Source of the DNA: Cardiocondyla obscurior
Lineage: Eukaryota > Arthropoda > Insecta > Hymenoptera > Formicidae
NCBI RefSeq assembly: GCF_019399895.1
Contig: NC_091865.1
Span: 10,669,001-10,733,000 of the forward strand
Length of the DNA: 64,000 bases
Reading direction: 5' to 3'
In this document: positions 21,701 through 34,600 of the stretch, piece after piece
Numbering within the stretch: the first letter of the stretch is position 1
Layout: every line of letters begins with the position of its first letter
Translations under genes and position numbers: made by a program
Notes under the pieces: generated by a model
The model's input: the letters and a program-made list of their open reading frames with translations, nothing else
Databases searched by the model: none
Told to the model about the DNA's origin: nothing

Positions 21701-22821
21701 GTGGAAATAACGCGAGTATCTTCAAACCACGGTGTACTCTATTTCCTTAGCTATTAGCGCTAATCGATTATACCGTGACGGATCGAATGATTTAAATAAA
21801 GACCGGGTGCGTCACGGGCCCGGCCTAGTACACTCGACCGCGCCCTACAAAATGATGCCGTTACATTTGCCCGCTCTATTATCCGATCCGTTTTTCCTGG
21901 TGACACGATCACTCATCATACTACATAGATCTTCGAAACAAAATAATGGAGGTCGACACTTCCGCCTCGGTGCAGCAGCTTGCACGTTAATTGAGTACTT
22001 TCTCTCGTGTACGAATTTTTTTATTCAGTTGCGCACACGTAGGTATGACATAAATTTGACGCATTTTGAAATTAATCTTCCCCTTTTTGGATAATTTAAT
22101 TTTATAATGAGAAGAAATTACTCTTTTTTTAAAATTTTTTTTTTTTTTTTATTGATTGCTAAATATTGAAATCAAGGCAGATGAAGTAGAAATGTTTGTG
22201 TTTGATTTTGTACTACAGATTCTCGGTATTTTTTGGTTCAAAGAGTATCAAAGTGCATACAATTAGGAACAGCGATGCCCGCGAAATTCGACGCCGATTC
22301 GGTGCGAGTGATCTCTATTTCGGTGCCACGGTTCTCGCCCTAAATTTTCGTCGTTCCGCTACAAAGGCGACTAGAATTATGATTTCCGCGACGCTAGTTA
22401 CATTTTCCAGTTTCATCAGGTTGCGGTTTCTAATGCTGACGACGACGCATTTGTATGTTGCAGGTGACCGGAGCCGAACGGGCCAGTATTTATGCCAGTA
22501 TGCCAATCGAATGCCGGTAGACCAATATATTTACCGTCACCGATAGCCAATTAATAAGTTAGATAGATCAATTAGTAGTCAATAATAATCACGGTCAAAA
22601 TATATGCCGGTTAATCGCAACTAAATAGCGATATTGGAAATGTGAACGTGTAAACCAGCATTTTTCCACGCTCGCAAAAGCAATAAGAATCGCGTTTCGC
22701 GGGTAAATACGCACGTTTATCGCACTTTTATTAACGACAATAATTTCAAACGCTGTTCCCCTTGTCCGCGTTGTCGAGTTACAGTAAAGGCAGGTAAAAA
22801 AAAGATTCAAGAAAAAAAAAT
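18749..22821 (+). other. candidate intronic region after the CpG-rich exon
   Basis: AT-rich DNA with a GC-richer island at about 20380-20680, which holds CCTGC-rich sequence and a Z-DNA-prone tract. There is no convincing exon. Short frames near 18813-19025, 20462-20677, 21732-22094 and 22196-22546 lack domain features or good splice context. Confidence 0.4.
20566..20591. other. Z-DNA-prone alternating tract, 26 nt
   Basis: Strict purine-pyrimidine alternation rich in CG, CA and TA steps, next to the CCTGC-rich stretch at about 20509-20560. Confidence 0.75.
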
Positions 22822-22837
22822 TATATATATATAAAAA

Positions 22838-22846
22838 TATAAAAGG
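22838..22846 (+). promoter_or_regulatory. TATA box TATAAAAGG of a possible alternative promoter
   Basis: Textbook TATA box, preceded by a TA-repeat at 22822-22836. A start about 25-30 nt downstream (near 22866-22870) would begin an exon that ends at a consensus donor at 23035. No standard TCAGT initiator is visible. Confidence 0.35.
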
Positions 22847-22866
22847 AGTTCGGTGTGTGTGATCGC

Positions 22867-23034
22867 GTAATCGTGAAGTGATCGACTATTTTTCGCGCGG
22901 CTGTGGAGTGCTACGGAGGACAGTCTGCAAAGCAGAAGTGGATGAGGACACCACCCCGGCGATCATCACGGTGGCTGGAAACGCTGACTTACATCGGGAG
23001 CGCCAACGTGCAATCAAGGTTCATGGTTTTCATG
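22867..23034 (+). other. candidate alternative first exon
   Basis: GC content rises between the TATA box and the strong donor GTGAGTC at 23035. From an ATG at 22942 the frame is open for 31 codons to the donor in phase 0, and a second in-frame ATG at 23023 lies four codons before the splice. A different frame is also open here but has no ATG. I recognise no domain in either. It would be an alternative start for the same long gene as the exon ending at 18748. Confidence 0.3.
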
Positions 23035-23293
23035 GTGAGTCACTGCATCTATTTCTAGCATCTATTCCCTTAACGTTCTTTTTTCCTTGACATCTCTACT
23101 TGCGCTGTATGATCGTCTCCTCTGTTTGGTCCTGCGGACGTAATCGCGTACACTTTTGATCGGTCCTTTTAACTCATTCGCTTGTGTGTCTCACACGCAC
23201 ACTACAGCCTTTTTATTTCGTTTCGCCGTTTAATATCTTTTTTTTAATTTTTCACTCGCGTACGACGTTTCGGGAACCGAGTTCCTGGGTGAT

Positions 23294-23339
23294 TCACAAC
23301 GACGCCTCAGAGAAAGCTAAAGGCTTCTCTGGGTTGTGA
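23294..23339. repeat. imperfect hairpin (46 nt)
   Basis: tcacaac at the left pairs with gttgtga at the right, and cagagaaagc pairs with gcttctctg with one bulge around a short loop. The right part of the outer stem has unpaired bases. A related sequence without the hairpin lies about 100 bp downstream (23376-23430). Confidence 0.4.
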
Positions 23340-23730
23340 TACTATTTGTGGAGAATATATTCGCAATAACGTTTAGAGAACTGAGTTCTTGAGTCGCGAT
23401 ATAATTACGGCGACGCTTCGGAGGTACTCTCTGACTCGTAGCTGAGAACTCACTCGTCGAAAGGTTCGAATCGCACTTAGATTAAAAACAGACTGATTTT
23501 TTTACTCTTTTCTTACATGAGCCCGTCGACCAAAATCAGGAAGCGTTCCCGATACATCTGTCGGCTTCGCATCACCGAAAGATAAAGCTAATGTGATCGA
23601 AGATTATGCGACTGACAATGATATATGAAATATTGTTTGCAATTTTTGTTATAATCGATTTCTCAAAAGCACCTTCTTGCAAAACGTACGTACGTATATA
23701 GCGCAAAAGTAGATAATACACTCGCTTGAT

Positions 23731-23753
23731 AAAAAAAAAAAAAAAAAAAAAAA
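23731..23753 (+). repeat. poly(A) run, 23 nt
   Basis: Uninterrupted A run in the long non-coding region. Confidence 0.95.
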
Positions 23754-24967
23754 GAATTAGCGGCGCTTTATTCTTTCGCGGTGACGCGTGATATTTAATT
23801 ACGTCGTTTCGAAAGCGATGGAAAATAAATGTTGCATTAAGTATTGTAGACAATCCATTATGGACAACCGCGGGATCATAATTTCACGAGAAATTCTTAA
23901 TCTCTTCGACGAAGATAAGATTGGCGGAACGTCGGAATAATAAAGTCCACGATTGCTAAATCAAAGTCACTTAAAATTAGAAGCGAAACTCAGAGAGTTG
24001 AGTGAATAATGAAGCTCGAAGAGGTAAGAGCTTTGCGAGTTCATTGCACCATCGATCACTGCCGCTTTTTCTTCGGCGTTCATTTCTCCGCAAGTAAAGT
24101 CCGATCGCTCATTTTGTTCGCCGATCCTCTAATCCGATTGATCGATCTCCGATCCGCGATGGCGCCATTAGTTTCTTCGGTTCGTGACGATGGATCCATC
24201 AACACCGCAAATACCATTAGCGCATACCGCGGCTTTTTGCAATTAACCTTACCAATGATTGCGAAACCGCCAGCTATCTCGCTAACCTATCGAACCCCGT
24301 CTCGATTAATTAATCTAATCACCCTCTATAAGCTAACCCAACTTTCATCTCATCACCGTTAGAAAGCGGCGGAACCGATCGCGATCGCCAATTATTTTGG
24401 CAATCGTAATTAGCATAATCTTACTTAATTTTTCACAAAGCCGACTATTTTCTCCCTCGAAAAGAATACCTTCTCATTGTTCGATACGTTACCTTAATTT
24501 CTACTTTAACAAACAATTTAAAATATCGGAAAAATTTGAGGTCTTGAATTCGAGACCGACTATCTTTTCAATTTTTTTTCCCCGTCGTCTACATTAAGAA
24601 TAGGATAATAACGAGCGAGATATATACCGTTTTACGCGAATACATCTTCATAGCGTCACGATTAGATATCGCTTTCCGTTATTTCCATCTAAAACACCGT
24701 TTCTATTTACCGATACACGTCTTTTGTCATATTATTCATACATTCGCAATATAGGAGTCGCGTTTTATACATAATTTTCAAGCGCCACCACATATTACTC
24801 AACATAATTTCACACATACCTCTTTCCTCAAAAAGTAGATAAATCTAATGTCGCTGGCCCACGTTACTTTCACTCGCCACTCCGGTTAATTGTTGATATC
24901 TAATTCAGTTTGCATAGAGCGTCGTGCTACGCGCTTATGTAAGCCGCTGGTGCGCCCGTGTGTGAAT

Positions 24968-25001
24968 CGCGCGTACGTGTGCACGTACACGCGTGCACGC
25001 G
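24968..25001. other. Z-DNA-prone alternating tract, 34 nt
   Basis: The longest strictly alternating purine-pyrimidine tract I found in the window, composed of CG, TA and CA/TG steps. A 22-nt tract of the same kind lies at 25178-25199. Confidence 0.8.
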
Positions 25002-27508
25002 AGCCGAGTGGCCAGTCGACGGTTCTGAGATGAGCCCACAGTTGGATAACCACCAACAACAGTCGTAACGTTAATTACACTCGTTTCAGCCGTCCGCAGA
25101 AAAATTCATTGCGCCAAAGCTTTAGTCTGCGTTTCTTAAGAAGCTCTCCGCGTCTCTCGTGGCGTCATCCGTGAAAAATATGCGCGTGTGTGCGCGCGCC
25201 CGCTCGCGCGGTCATTCTCATGATCATTTTAATGGCGCATAAAAAATTTACGTGCCCATTAAACTACAGTTTGCCCTCATCGGTCGTATATAATGTTCCA
25301 ACTATGCTTTAGGGATGCTTAAAATTGCATGCATCACACATTGTATACGTATAACAATAGCTAAAGCTGGGACTCTATTTGATTATTACATTGTTGCGCG
25401 ATGACATCTACATTATTTTTTTTTTTTTTTGGTCAATAATAATTCATCAGCTGTGCAATTTGCATTTTTAAACTCGTCCTCCGTGCTTTGGAGTTTAAAA
25501 AACTGTTTTCTTTTTCCTTTTTCTTTTTTTTTTCGTATTCCGTTTGTCATTATAATGATCGCAGAAAAAAAAACTTTCAGTGTCACGAAAGATAGCGACT
25601 ATTTACATCGTCGCTTTAAACTCAAATCGCGTGCAGTAAAGGGTCGTAAAAGAGATTAGTCTAGGCCGTAAATTGTTTATCAACCGATGATGAGAGGGAC
25701 CCTTTTTCATCGTTCTCGCGTCCCTTTGCTTTTCACGTTTGCCGACTGAACTTTTCAGTAAAGCCGCGAAAGAGATGGAGAGTAATTTTATGTAACCCTT
25801 TGAGCGCGGGTTTCTCCTACCGGAACTTTTTTTTTTTTTTCACCCGACGACGAAACGTATTAGGGCGTTAAATCGGCCGTAATCCGACCGTAATCACCTA
25901 GCAACAGTTCTCATTTTCGTTACGCCTCGAGGATAAGTAATTCGTGCGAGGCGCGACGTAACTATATTTTTAATTGGCTCCGATTAATTGCATCTCGTCG
26001 TACCGAAACGTCGACGGCGGTCGGCATTTAAGTCCGAGATCGTCCCGACTGTTCGGAACTGAGGGAACTACGGACACGCGACGAGCCCGCGATAAGGCGA
26101 CAAATTATCATCACGCAATGGAAAAGCGCGATTCACTGAGAACCACTGCTGACGATATAACGCGATATAAGCATGGATCACAGGCGACAAGCGCTCATTA
26201 GCATACAATGCGGGCTAATAGGATCGCACGCTGACGGCTACCGTTCAATATCGTGTCGTCCTAGTCACCCTCCAAGTGGCAGGCCTACGGGTACACCTTT
26301 GTTAAAAATTGCATTTGCTTTCTTTCGATATTAGCTTCGCGTTCACTTAATGACTGTGCGTTTCCTCGCGCAACTGCTCTAGACAAGCGGCCGGTCGATC
26401 TTCGCTACATTTTCATCTTTAATGTAACTACCGTTTGATAAGAGATCTCGACGACATTGTCTCTTGCGTTTATTTTATTATTAATAATTACTCGGCTGTA
26501 GTTGATTTTTATTTGTAAGACTAGCCCGTTCAAATTTTTATTAGCATGCTTACTAGCACGGTATTAATTTTTAACGTGTTTATAGAAGCGTTTAATAAGT
26601 AATACCGAAATAATGAAAATACATCAGGTCGCAATATTTTAAGATCAACGAATAAGCTGTATAATTTTTTATAAATCGCTACTGTGACGCCGTGGATTAA
26701 GACATTTCTCTTATTTGCGAATAATATCGCGTACGTTCGCAGATAAAGCTTGCATATACATATGTGACGGTATCGTAAGGTGTAAATCGCGAAATCCCAT
26801 GTCGAGGACGGGATCAGGGATCAGGGTCTAGGCGTCGTCGACGTGGCCGCCGGCCGAGATACAAGTCGCGCCGCGCGTCGACATAATTATGCTACGCGCC
26901 GTCAGGTAGATGAAGCCGATACGAACGCGGAGGCCGTTTAAGCGCCTCCGAGAGCATAAATAATCCTATTAAACGTGTCACTGCTTGTGTCAACAATCTG
27001 ACAGGCAGCAAAGCCTATCTCGGTCGCCGTGCTGCCGGTTACCGGTGCCGGTCTTAGGAACGCGCGTTTAACACGTGGGTCGGCCTCGCGAGTCAATGTC
27101 AGGAAGTCACGGAAGTGATCTCATCGGCGACGGGTGCTGCGGGTATTATGCAATCTTCATTATTCCGTTCACTCGGGTGGGCGCGCGCGCGTATTAACTC
27201 GCTCGTAAAAAGCCACGGTAAAGTTCACACGTGAGAGACGGGGAGCGAGAGAGGTTCCGATGGCATATCGAGTGGCGGTGCGGCTGATCCTCTCGCTAGG
27301 AACATCCGTTTACAGTTAAGAGCCGCGCGTCGCGACTCGCCACCTGTTTGCCCGTTCGGCTGTTCCGCAAGCCACTCCACAAGCTTTGCCGACTACGATG
27401 CTCGATGCTCGATGCGCGGGTAAATACGGAGTACGCGACGCGAAACACGACGCGCGCGACTTGAGTGCCGTCGAAGAAGATTGGACCGCGTGTGCGAGAT
27501 GTCACTAA

Positions 27509-27530
27509 TTTTTTTTTTTTTTTTTTTTTT
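27509..27530 (+). repeat. poly(T) run, 22 nt
   Basis: Uninterrupted T run directly after a CpG-rich island. Confidence 0.95.
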
Positions 27531-27732
27531 CTATGTCGTTTATAGATTATTTTGTATATTTGCCTTTATTGAAATTTAATTCGTGACACAATTGTTGAAA
27601 TAATTCACCGTTGAACGTTATTAATGTGCAAAAAAATTGGAGATTTTTCCTAAAAAAATGTTGCTCGATATTCATACTTTTATTTAAAATCAAATAACAT
27701 AAGGGTATCCGAGTTTAATGTTTCTCTCTTTC

Positions 27733-27736
<4 letters not shown>

Positions 27737-27762
<26 letters not shown>
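27737..27762 (+). repeat. poly(T) run, 26 nt
   Basis: T26 preceded by a CT-rich stretch (about 27720-27736). Confidence 0.95.
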
Positions 27763-27768
<6 letters not shown>

Positions 27769-30700
27769 AATCTGATATTTAATATTTTTACCGCGTCAAA
27801 TAGACGAGTGAAAACATTGGTCGTTGGACAACCAGTAGATTCAATTAATAAAAAAGACTTTTTTAAAGTGGTACGTCGCTGTTAAATGTTAACCAGACTA
27901 TTACCTAATTAGGAGCCACACAAATGGCTCACGGACATTTCTCGCGCGTTTCTAATCCAAGGAAAAAAAAAAAAAAAAGCACAGTCACATAAAACTCCAG
28001 CCAGAAAGGTCGTGGCAATTAGGTCAAAGATTACGACGCTCGTGCTGCTTGATAGCCCAAACCGTTAAGGAATTAGAAAACATTTCTTCATTTACATAAA
28101 TAGCGCTGAATAAACCAAATAAGTATATATCTCACGAAAATTTAATTTTAGTGTAAACAATCATGAAATCCACCTGCTGTCATGATCGATCTCGCTTCTT
28201 CTCTTATTTTTTTATATTTTATATTATTTATTAATTTTTTTTTCTCTTTAGTCGAGAACGCGCTTAATCTTCCAGTAAGCTTTAAATATTAAATGTAACA
28301 AGTTCTCGAGCGAAGGTTGTCTTTATCGTGTCGCATCTCGCGTGTTTTGAATTAATACAAACCTGTTGTCTGTTCGACCGCGAGAGAATGGTTATTCTCT
28401 TTTTTTTAAGTGGACACTCGATCGCGCGCGTTCGTATTGGTGCGCGTATTAATTTGTCGGCACGACCCACAGCGATAAGAGCGCGATAATTAAAATGCAG
28501 GCGCAGTTTTCAACGCGAGTTTTATCGCGATATAGAAGCGAATGTATTAAAACCTCATAAAGGATGCATTTAAGCTCGCGAATCAGAAGTAGCCATAAAA
28601 TGTTTTACGGGAGGGTGTAACTATCATTTTTCCGTGTTCATCGGCTTACGTTTGCTTAGGCAGACGACACTAATGAATAATAACCATAATAAAAGTAAGA
28701 ATACTGATTTTCTATGATATATTTTCTACACTTTTCACGCGATTCGTCGTCGTAAAATACTATTTAGTTTACGAAATAACTAAAGATAGATGATATATAA
28801 TGATTAAAAAAATTACGTTCTTAATTTTAAACTTTTTTTTTTAATTTTTTTTTTTTACCTACTTTTCTTTTTCTTTCGATCTCTTCGTAAACTTCCTCTC
28901 GGAAACACAAGAGGGACCGACCGTGCTAATTAACCTCTTCCGGACGAGTCACGAGTCGTAACACACTGTATTCGCCGTGACGCTTGTAATTACAGCGAGG
29001 TTGCATACGATAGAACGCATATTATCAATCTGATTTATTGAATGATGAAACGAAAATTCTAATGTACGAATATTAACGCTTGAGATACGCATGTCACTCA
29101 CATCGTCGCATAACGAAACTAACTCCGCTCGTAATATCCAAAGATATTATTTCAAAGTGAGAATTCACGCCGGTAGAATTTATTATTCAAAGCATCTAAG
29201 GAATGAATAACGCTTCGAGAAACACGAAGACTTCGAACGATATTGTACCGCCAGTTTTCCGACTAGGGTTCGAAGCCGCGGCGTCAGAATTCCCTTTTAA
29301 TTTTTTATTTTTTTTTATTTTTTTTTTTCACGATAGGAAATGATGTTGAAAAAGCAGCAAGCTTTATTTTCAGCGCCACGACTTGGCGAGCACGGGAAAG
29401 CGCGCGAACGTGTACGTGCAGCAGCGTCGTTGCAATATATTTGCCGGTGAGTCCCATCGGTCGGCGACGGTTAAGGCCAGGGTAATTGCATTGTCGCGCT
29501 TGTCCTTTCAAACGCCAATCACTGGCGACAAAACGTTCGTCGTGCCGTCGCGCCGCGGCGAATCGCGCTCGTAGCTCGACGGCGCTTTTAAGCTCTCGAT
29601 CTTGCCGGCAACGCGCGATCCTTCGCGTTACCTTTTTGATCCGCGTCCCCTTTCGAAAGTTTTATGTTAAACGGAAACGTTTCAAGTGTGACATTGTAAT
29701 TATTCTCAGTTGAAGGAACATTAACCGATTATTCTGTGAAAAACATTCACGTAAATTTAATATATCTATTAACGGAAAAATTAACGGAAGCATTAAAAGA
29801 GCAAAATGGAGCAACTGAGTCGTAACTTCTGCTTCGAAATAGGCCTAAAGAAAATTTTTATCACGTCTTTTCTTTTTTCTTTACCTTCTTTCGTCCTGGA
29901 TCGTTTATTCAAGTAATAGAGTTTCCCTTGAAGGATAATCGTCTTTGCAATCGATAGTCGGCTACGATAGTTGGAGAGAAAGAGACGACGCGCAACGGCC
30001 GTAAGAAATTCACGTGGGCGGCGAGTAAGTCGCATGCAAGTTATTTAAGTACTTAGATCGTCGCTGTTATTGTCTAAGGTGCTAATAGATCTAATAGATA
30101 GACCGGCTTCCTCTTCCTAACGTTAATAAATCATTGGGAGACTTCCACCTTCGCTGTTTCTGGCTTTCCTAAGACGAGAAGGCATCGATGTATTCAAGTT
30201 ATAGCCGAAGCAACAACTGGCGGCGATGCTTCGATATTGATACTGAATTATTTATTTTTCCTAGTCAACGAGAATTAATACTCGTAAAATAATTTTTTAT
30301 TGCGATATATATATTTTTCGGCAATTACTTATTATGTTCACAGTGGAATGCAGGTATCTGTGTTAACTCGCTTGTTAATTACTAAAGGGCGACTCATACA
30401 GTTTTTTTGGAAAGCAAAGTCTATTGACTGCTGCTTTAGAAATATTCGAACTGGTCCAACGCTTTCACCATTAGTCGATGTGAGGCTGGGCCAGTTCCGT
30501 GTGAAATAAATAATTCATTTTTTTTTCGAGAGAAGCGCGGAGGGGTATCGCCAGCGATGAATAGTTGTAGGCTCGTTTAACTTCCTCCTTTCGACGCGCG
30601 GAGAAAGTCATTGTTGTTTGTGGATTCAACGAGGTCGAAGTAAACGTCTTACGATTCGCAGACAGTACGACCGTGTTCTTAGGATTTTGGTCGAATCTAG

Positions 30701-31651
30701 AAACGTACGCCGATAAGATTTACGATTTTTACAACTGTTGCGAAGCAGCTTTTGCCGGTGAACGCGACCAGTGATAACTAACGTCGCTGATAGCGCGATC
30801 GATAATGCTGGAAATATTTCTTCTACAGCGCGAGGGCATAATATCCGTGTGCGATAAACGATGAGTGTCAATGCGCGATTACAGTATTTTTTTTTTTGCC
30901 ATGGCAAGTGGATTTCATGCTAATTAATTAAATTTGTAAATAATTTTGCACGTCTTGACGCCTATCAAGTTGCTCGAGCCGTCACACGATGAAATCGCGC
31001 CGTAACTGCATTCTTTGTCGCGCGTTATTGTGCATCATAGTCGCGCCAGACGCGCGCATTAAACCGGGACATGTATTTAAAAGCGCACGAAATGGCATGG
31101 CTATCATTGTGCGTAATTACACGCGGAGACGTCAGCGCACCGATGAATTCCAGCGATTCCGGTATCTGGTTTCTTTGCATACCGCGCGAAATGTTAATCA
31201 TTTGTCAAGGTGTGGCCGATTCAAACGTTCAGAAAATTAATATTTCTGTCCGCGTCGCAATTACATATAATGGTGGCTAAATAAAAAAATAAAAGAATTG
31301 TCTTGCGCAATGGCAACGATACGGAGATCTGTCGTACGAACCGAGAATCTGTTAGATCGAACGAAACAATGTCAGGATTGACTTCTATAATAAAACCCTG
31401 CTTACCACAATCATCGCTCGATGTCGTACTTAAGCGTACTCGAGTCTAGAGTTTGAATGTGTATTTTTATATGTTGAGTGTTAAAATGAAAGATGTTAAT
31501 TACGCATATATATATCTTCTGATAAATTCAATTTTTTAAAATCTAAATTAGAAAATATTTTAATCTACTGATATTATTATGAAGAAATATTCGCGATAAA
31601 AATGCTAATTTTGTTTCTTGGTGTAAGTACTCAGCTACGTTGCTCTCTAAT

Positions 31652-31676
31652 AAAAAAAAAAAAAAAAAAAAAAAAA
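31652..31676 (+). repeat. poly(A) run, 25 nt
   Basis: Uninterrupted A run in AT-rich non-coding DNA. Confidence 0.95.
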
Positions 31677-34600
31677 GGTAGGATCGTCTGCTTACGGTTT
31701 TGTTCGCCGGCTCATTGATAATGTTAATACAACGCATTATCTATGATGAGAGAAATACCGTCCGCGTAATCGAACGCAAGGATAATGACGTGGAAAATTT
31801 GAGATAAATGACTACGAGCTGCGGCCTCTTGTCTGCATTATAGGTCCGCGCGTCGTAGAAGATTGAAGATTGGCGATCACGCGACGTGTGGCATGGAAAT
31901 TTACGCGACATCAAGAATTTACATGAGGTGTAAACATTGTCAAGTCACTTTTGCAATTTTATAGTTCGTCACAAAGACGCGATTATCGCGAAGGTGTTAT
32001 GCATAAAGAAAATTCAATGCGCTTCGTTATATAGTAAATCTTCGTTTCTACCCTCGATTTATATCTCTCCGAAATTCAAAAATATGACGCCTTTTTCGCA
32101 CCAACAAGTTCGAAATAGTTAATCGACATCGTTTAACGTTTTTCACGTAAAATCGGCTCAATTATAGAACGAATTACAGTACGACGTTCAATATCAAAGG
32201 CTAATCGAGGCTGTGGGAACGGCACGGGCGGGGACGATTACGGACCTCTGCACGTCCGTATGATTTTTCTTCGCGTATCATTGCGCAAGAGCCATAAAGT
32301 CATACGGAAGACGGCGCTAGCTCGCACCGATTTCATCGGCCGTCGTATTTCAGTCAGCTTTAAAATAGTCGTAAAACAGCGTCGCACTGGCCGGGGCGCT
32401 GCGCGTCCCGAATGCCATACGCGCCTATAACGCGGCGCGATGCGTGCCCTTTCGCAATTAACATACCCGTTTGTCATCTTTCGGCCATCGTGCGATTCCC
32501 GGCGAGTGCACGTCATCAGTCTCCCCGATTGTATCAATTTGTCATGCGTCGGCAAGAATAATTAGAGTCCGTTCTCTCTGATACTCCCCTCTGCTTGATC
32601 TAATGATCCGTATTAATGGCACCCGCACGCGCACCACATTTTTCATAATGTAAATTTATACGTCGAGATCGATGAAGTTGCGCAATCAGTCTCTTACGTA
32701 GTACCCTCCCCCGCCGGGAATAAGTGTCGAATTATTTTTTTTTCTTTTTTGTAAATTATAATTGATTAGCAAAATTGGTTAAGCAATATTTTTTTACGGG
32801 ATTGGACGATGGTCGATTAATATCGATAATGTCGCAAGTAGGCGAGAACTTTTACTACTCCTCGGGTGGTCGAGAATACACATTTTTTTTTTTTTTTAGT
32901 CAAACGTAACGACTATAGAAATTTACAATAGTGTAAGATACATATGTTACGTAACGTTAGACGCGTGAGATTTATATCAAATTAGATACAGATCTTTATC
33001 TTCGATCTTCCAATCGTCGTCCACTCGAGGGAAGATTTAGCGTCCCTGCGAGAGACACTCGAGTCACTTGAGCAACAGTCTTGTTTCTCGCCGATGCACA
33101 CGTTGCCTTTCAAGGAGGACGCGATCCCGCACTGGCATACGCGATTCCAGCGAGTAATTAAATTGATTGAGAACGCTCGTGGGGTTTTCTCTTTTTCTCG
33201 TTCGTTGAAAAATCGCACGTTAAGAACTTCGCGTGTATACCGAGTATGCGGGTAGGAAACAGAAAAGGCCGCGCTTGGTGTAGCGCCGATGCTGATGAGC
33301 CCCCTTCGTTATACGGTGACCCGTAAATCTCCGGAATCGCGTCTGACCGCGCGGTTTTCCGCCTTTTCAAACTTCGCCGCTGTCCCATTCCTTCACTCTC
33401 GATCACTCTCCCGTTCCGTTCCCTCTCGTCCTTCTTCCAGCCATTGACGCCGGTGGACACGCGGTCGGGCTAGCTTCACAATAGAGAATATCGTTTTATT
33501 GCCCGATCCTGGAATTGCGCTCCTCTCTCACCACGCGCTCGTAAAATCAGGGAAGGACGATTGCGCTTGCTCGTAACAGAGAGAACTGATTACGGGCCGA
33601 GCTTAACGTATTGGAGGCGCAAACGCGGAGTCGGCAACCGCCGGAAGCGACATCGGCCAAGTCGACTCCGCCGAGAGTCGTTTCCATTGATGGCTTCGGA
33701 AATCTTTCAGCATTTGCGTACAATTGATTTCTAAATAAATATCACTTTGGTGAAGTTTTATTCGCGCAGTTTTATCGAAGAATCTCGCGTACAATTAACA
33801 CGTTATTTATGGTACTCAAATAATCGGAGGTAATTTTTAATTTTTACTTAAAAAAATTTTTTTTTTTTATTTTCTTTATAATACACATTTTTGTGAACAT
33901 TTGAGATTTTAACCCGTTAAATCTCGTTTACTGGTTTACGGTTCTTTTCGGTATTAATCAGATTTACGGTAATTCCTTTGGCACACGAAATATGGGAATT
34001 TTAATACAGCCCCTTAATAGTGACCCATTACTTTACAGCTATAAACGATCAAATCGTGACGCGAGACTTCACATTTTCGAACGCAATTTCAGTATTAACG
34101 GCAATAACGTCTGCGCTTTCTCCCTCATGCATTTTCGGGCACTTTGTCGGAAAGTTTAAAAGAAAGGTCGAGACAGTAAAATTATTGGGAGAAAAAGAGA
34201 AAAAAAGAAAAAAAAAATTATCTTGAGTTACTTTTAATATTTTAATATTCGCGAAATAATCGCAATTTTTCTTACGAAAGTATTTATAATTATTACGATA
34301 ACGTTTTGTACTTGAAAAAAAAATAGAGTTCAAAGAATTAAAGATTAATAATTAATTATAGATAATTATTAGAATAATAATTATTATACAATTATTGTCA
34401 GGTAGCTTGAACGTTTGATTGACCCTCAACGTTTTTAGAGAATCCGAAATTCGCTCGATAATTATACAAGTACGATGGAATTAATGAAAAGAATTTTTAC
34501 ATAGAGACCGGGGAATTTTGATCTTGTCACTGACGAAGATAAATGTTTAGTTGTCGCAGGGGTGGTCTGTGTAACGATGCGAAACCTCGTGTGCCTATCC

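Larger units (their letters stand above)
23035..33000. other. long non-coding stretch, part 1
   Basis: No supported exon. It contains a foldback and related repeat at 23272-23460, A23 at 23731-23753, two Z-DNA-prone tracts at 24968-25199, a CpG-rich island at about 26780-27500, T-runs at 27509-27530 and 27737-27762, and A25 at 31652-31676. The remainder is mixed AT-rich and CpG-rich DNA. Confidence 0.5.

Noticed and set aside
23400..23480. tRNA gene suggested by ggttcgaatc
   Set aside because: The B-box-like string has no matching T-stem, no A-box upstream and no cloverleaf pairing.
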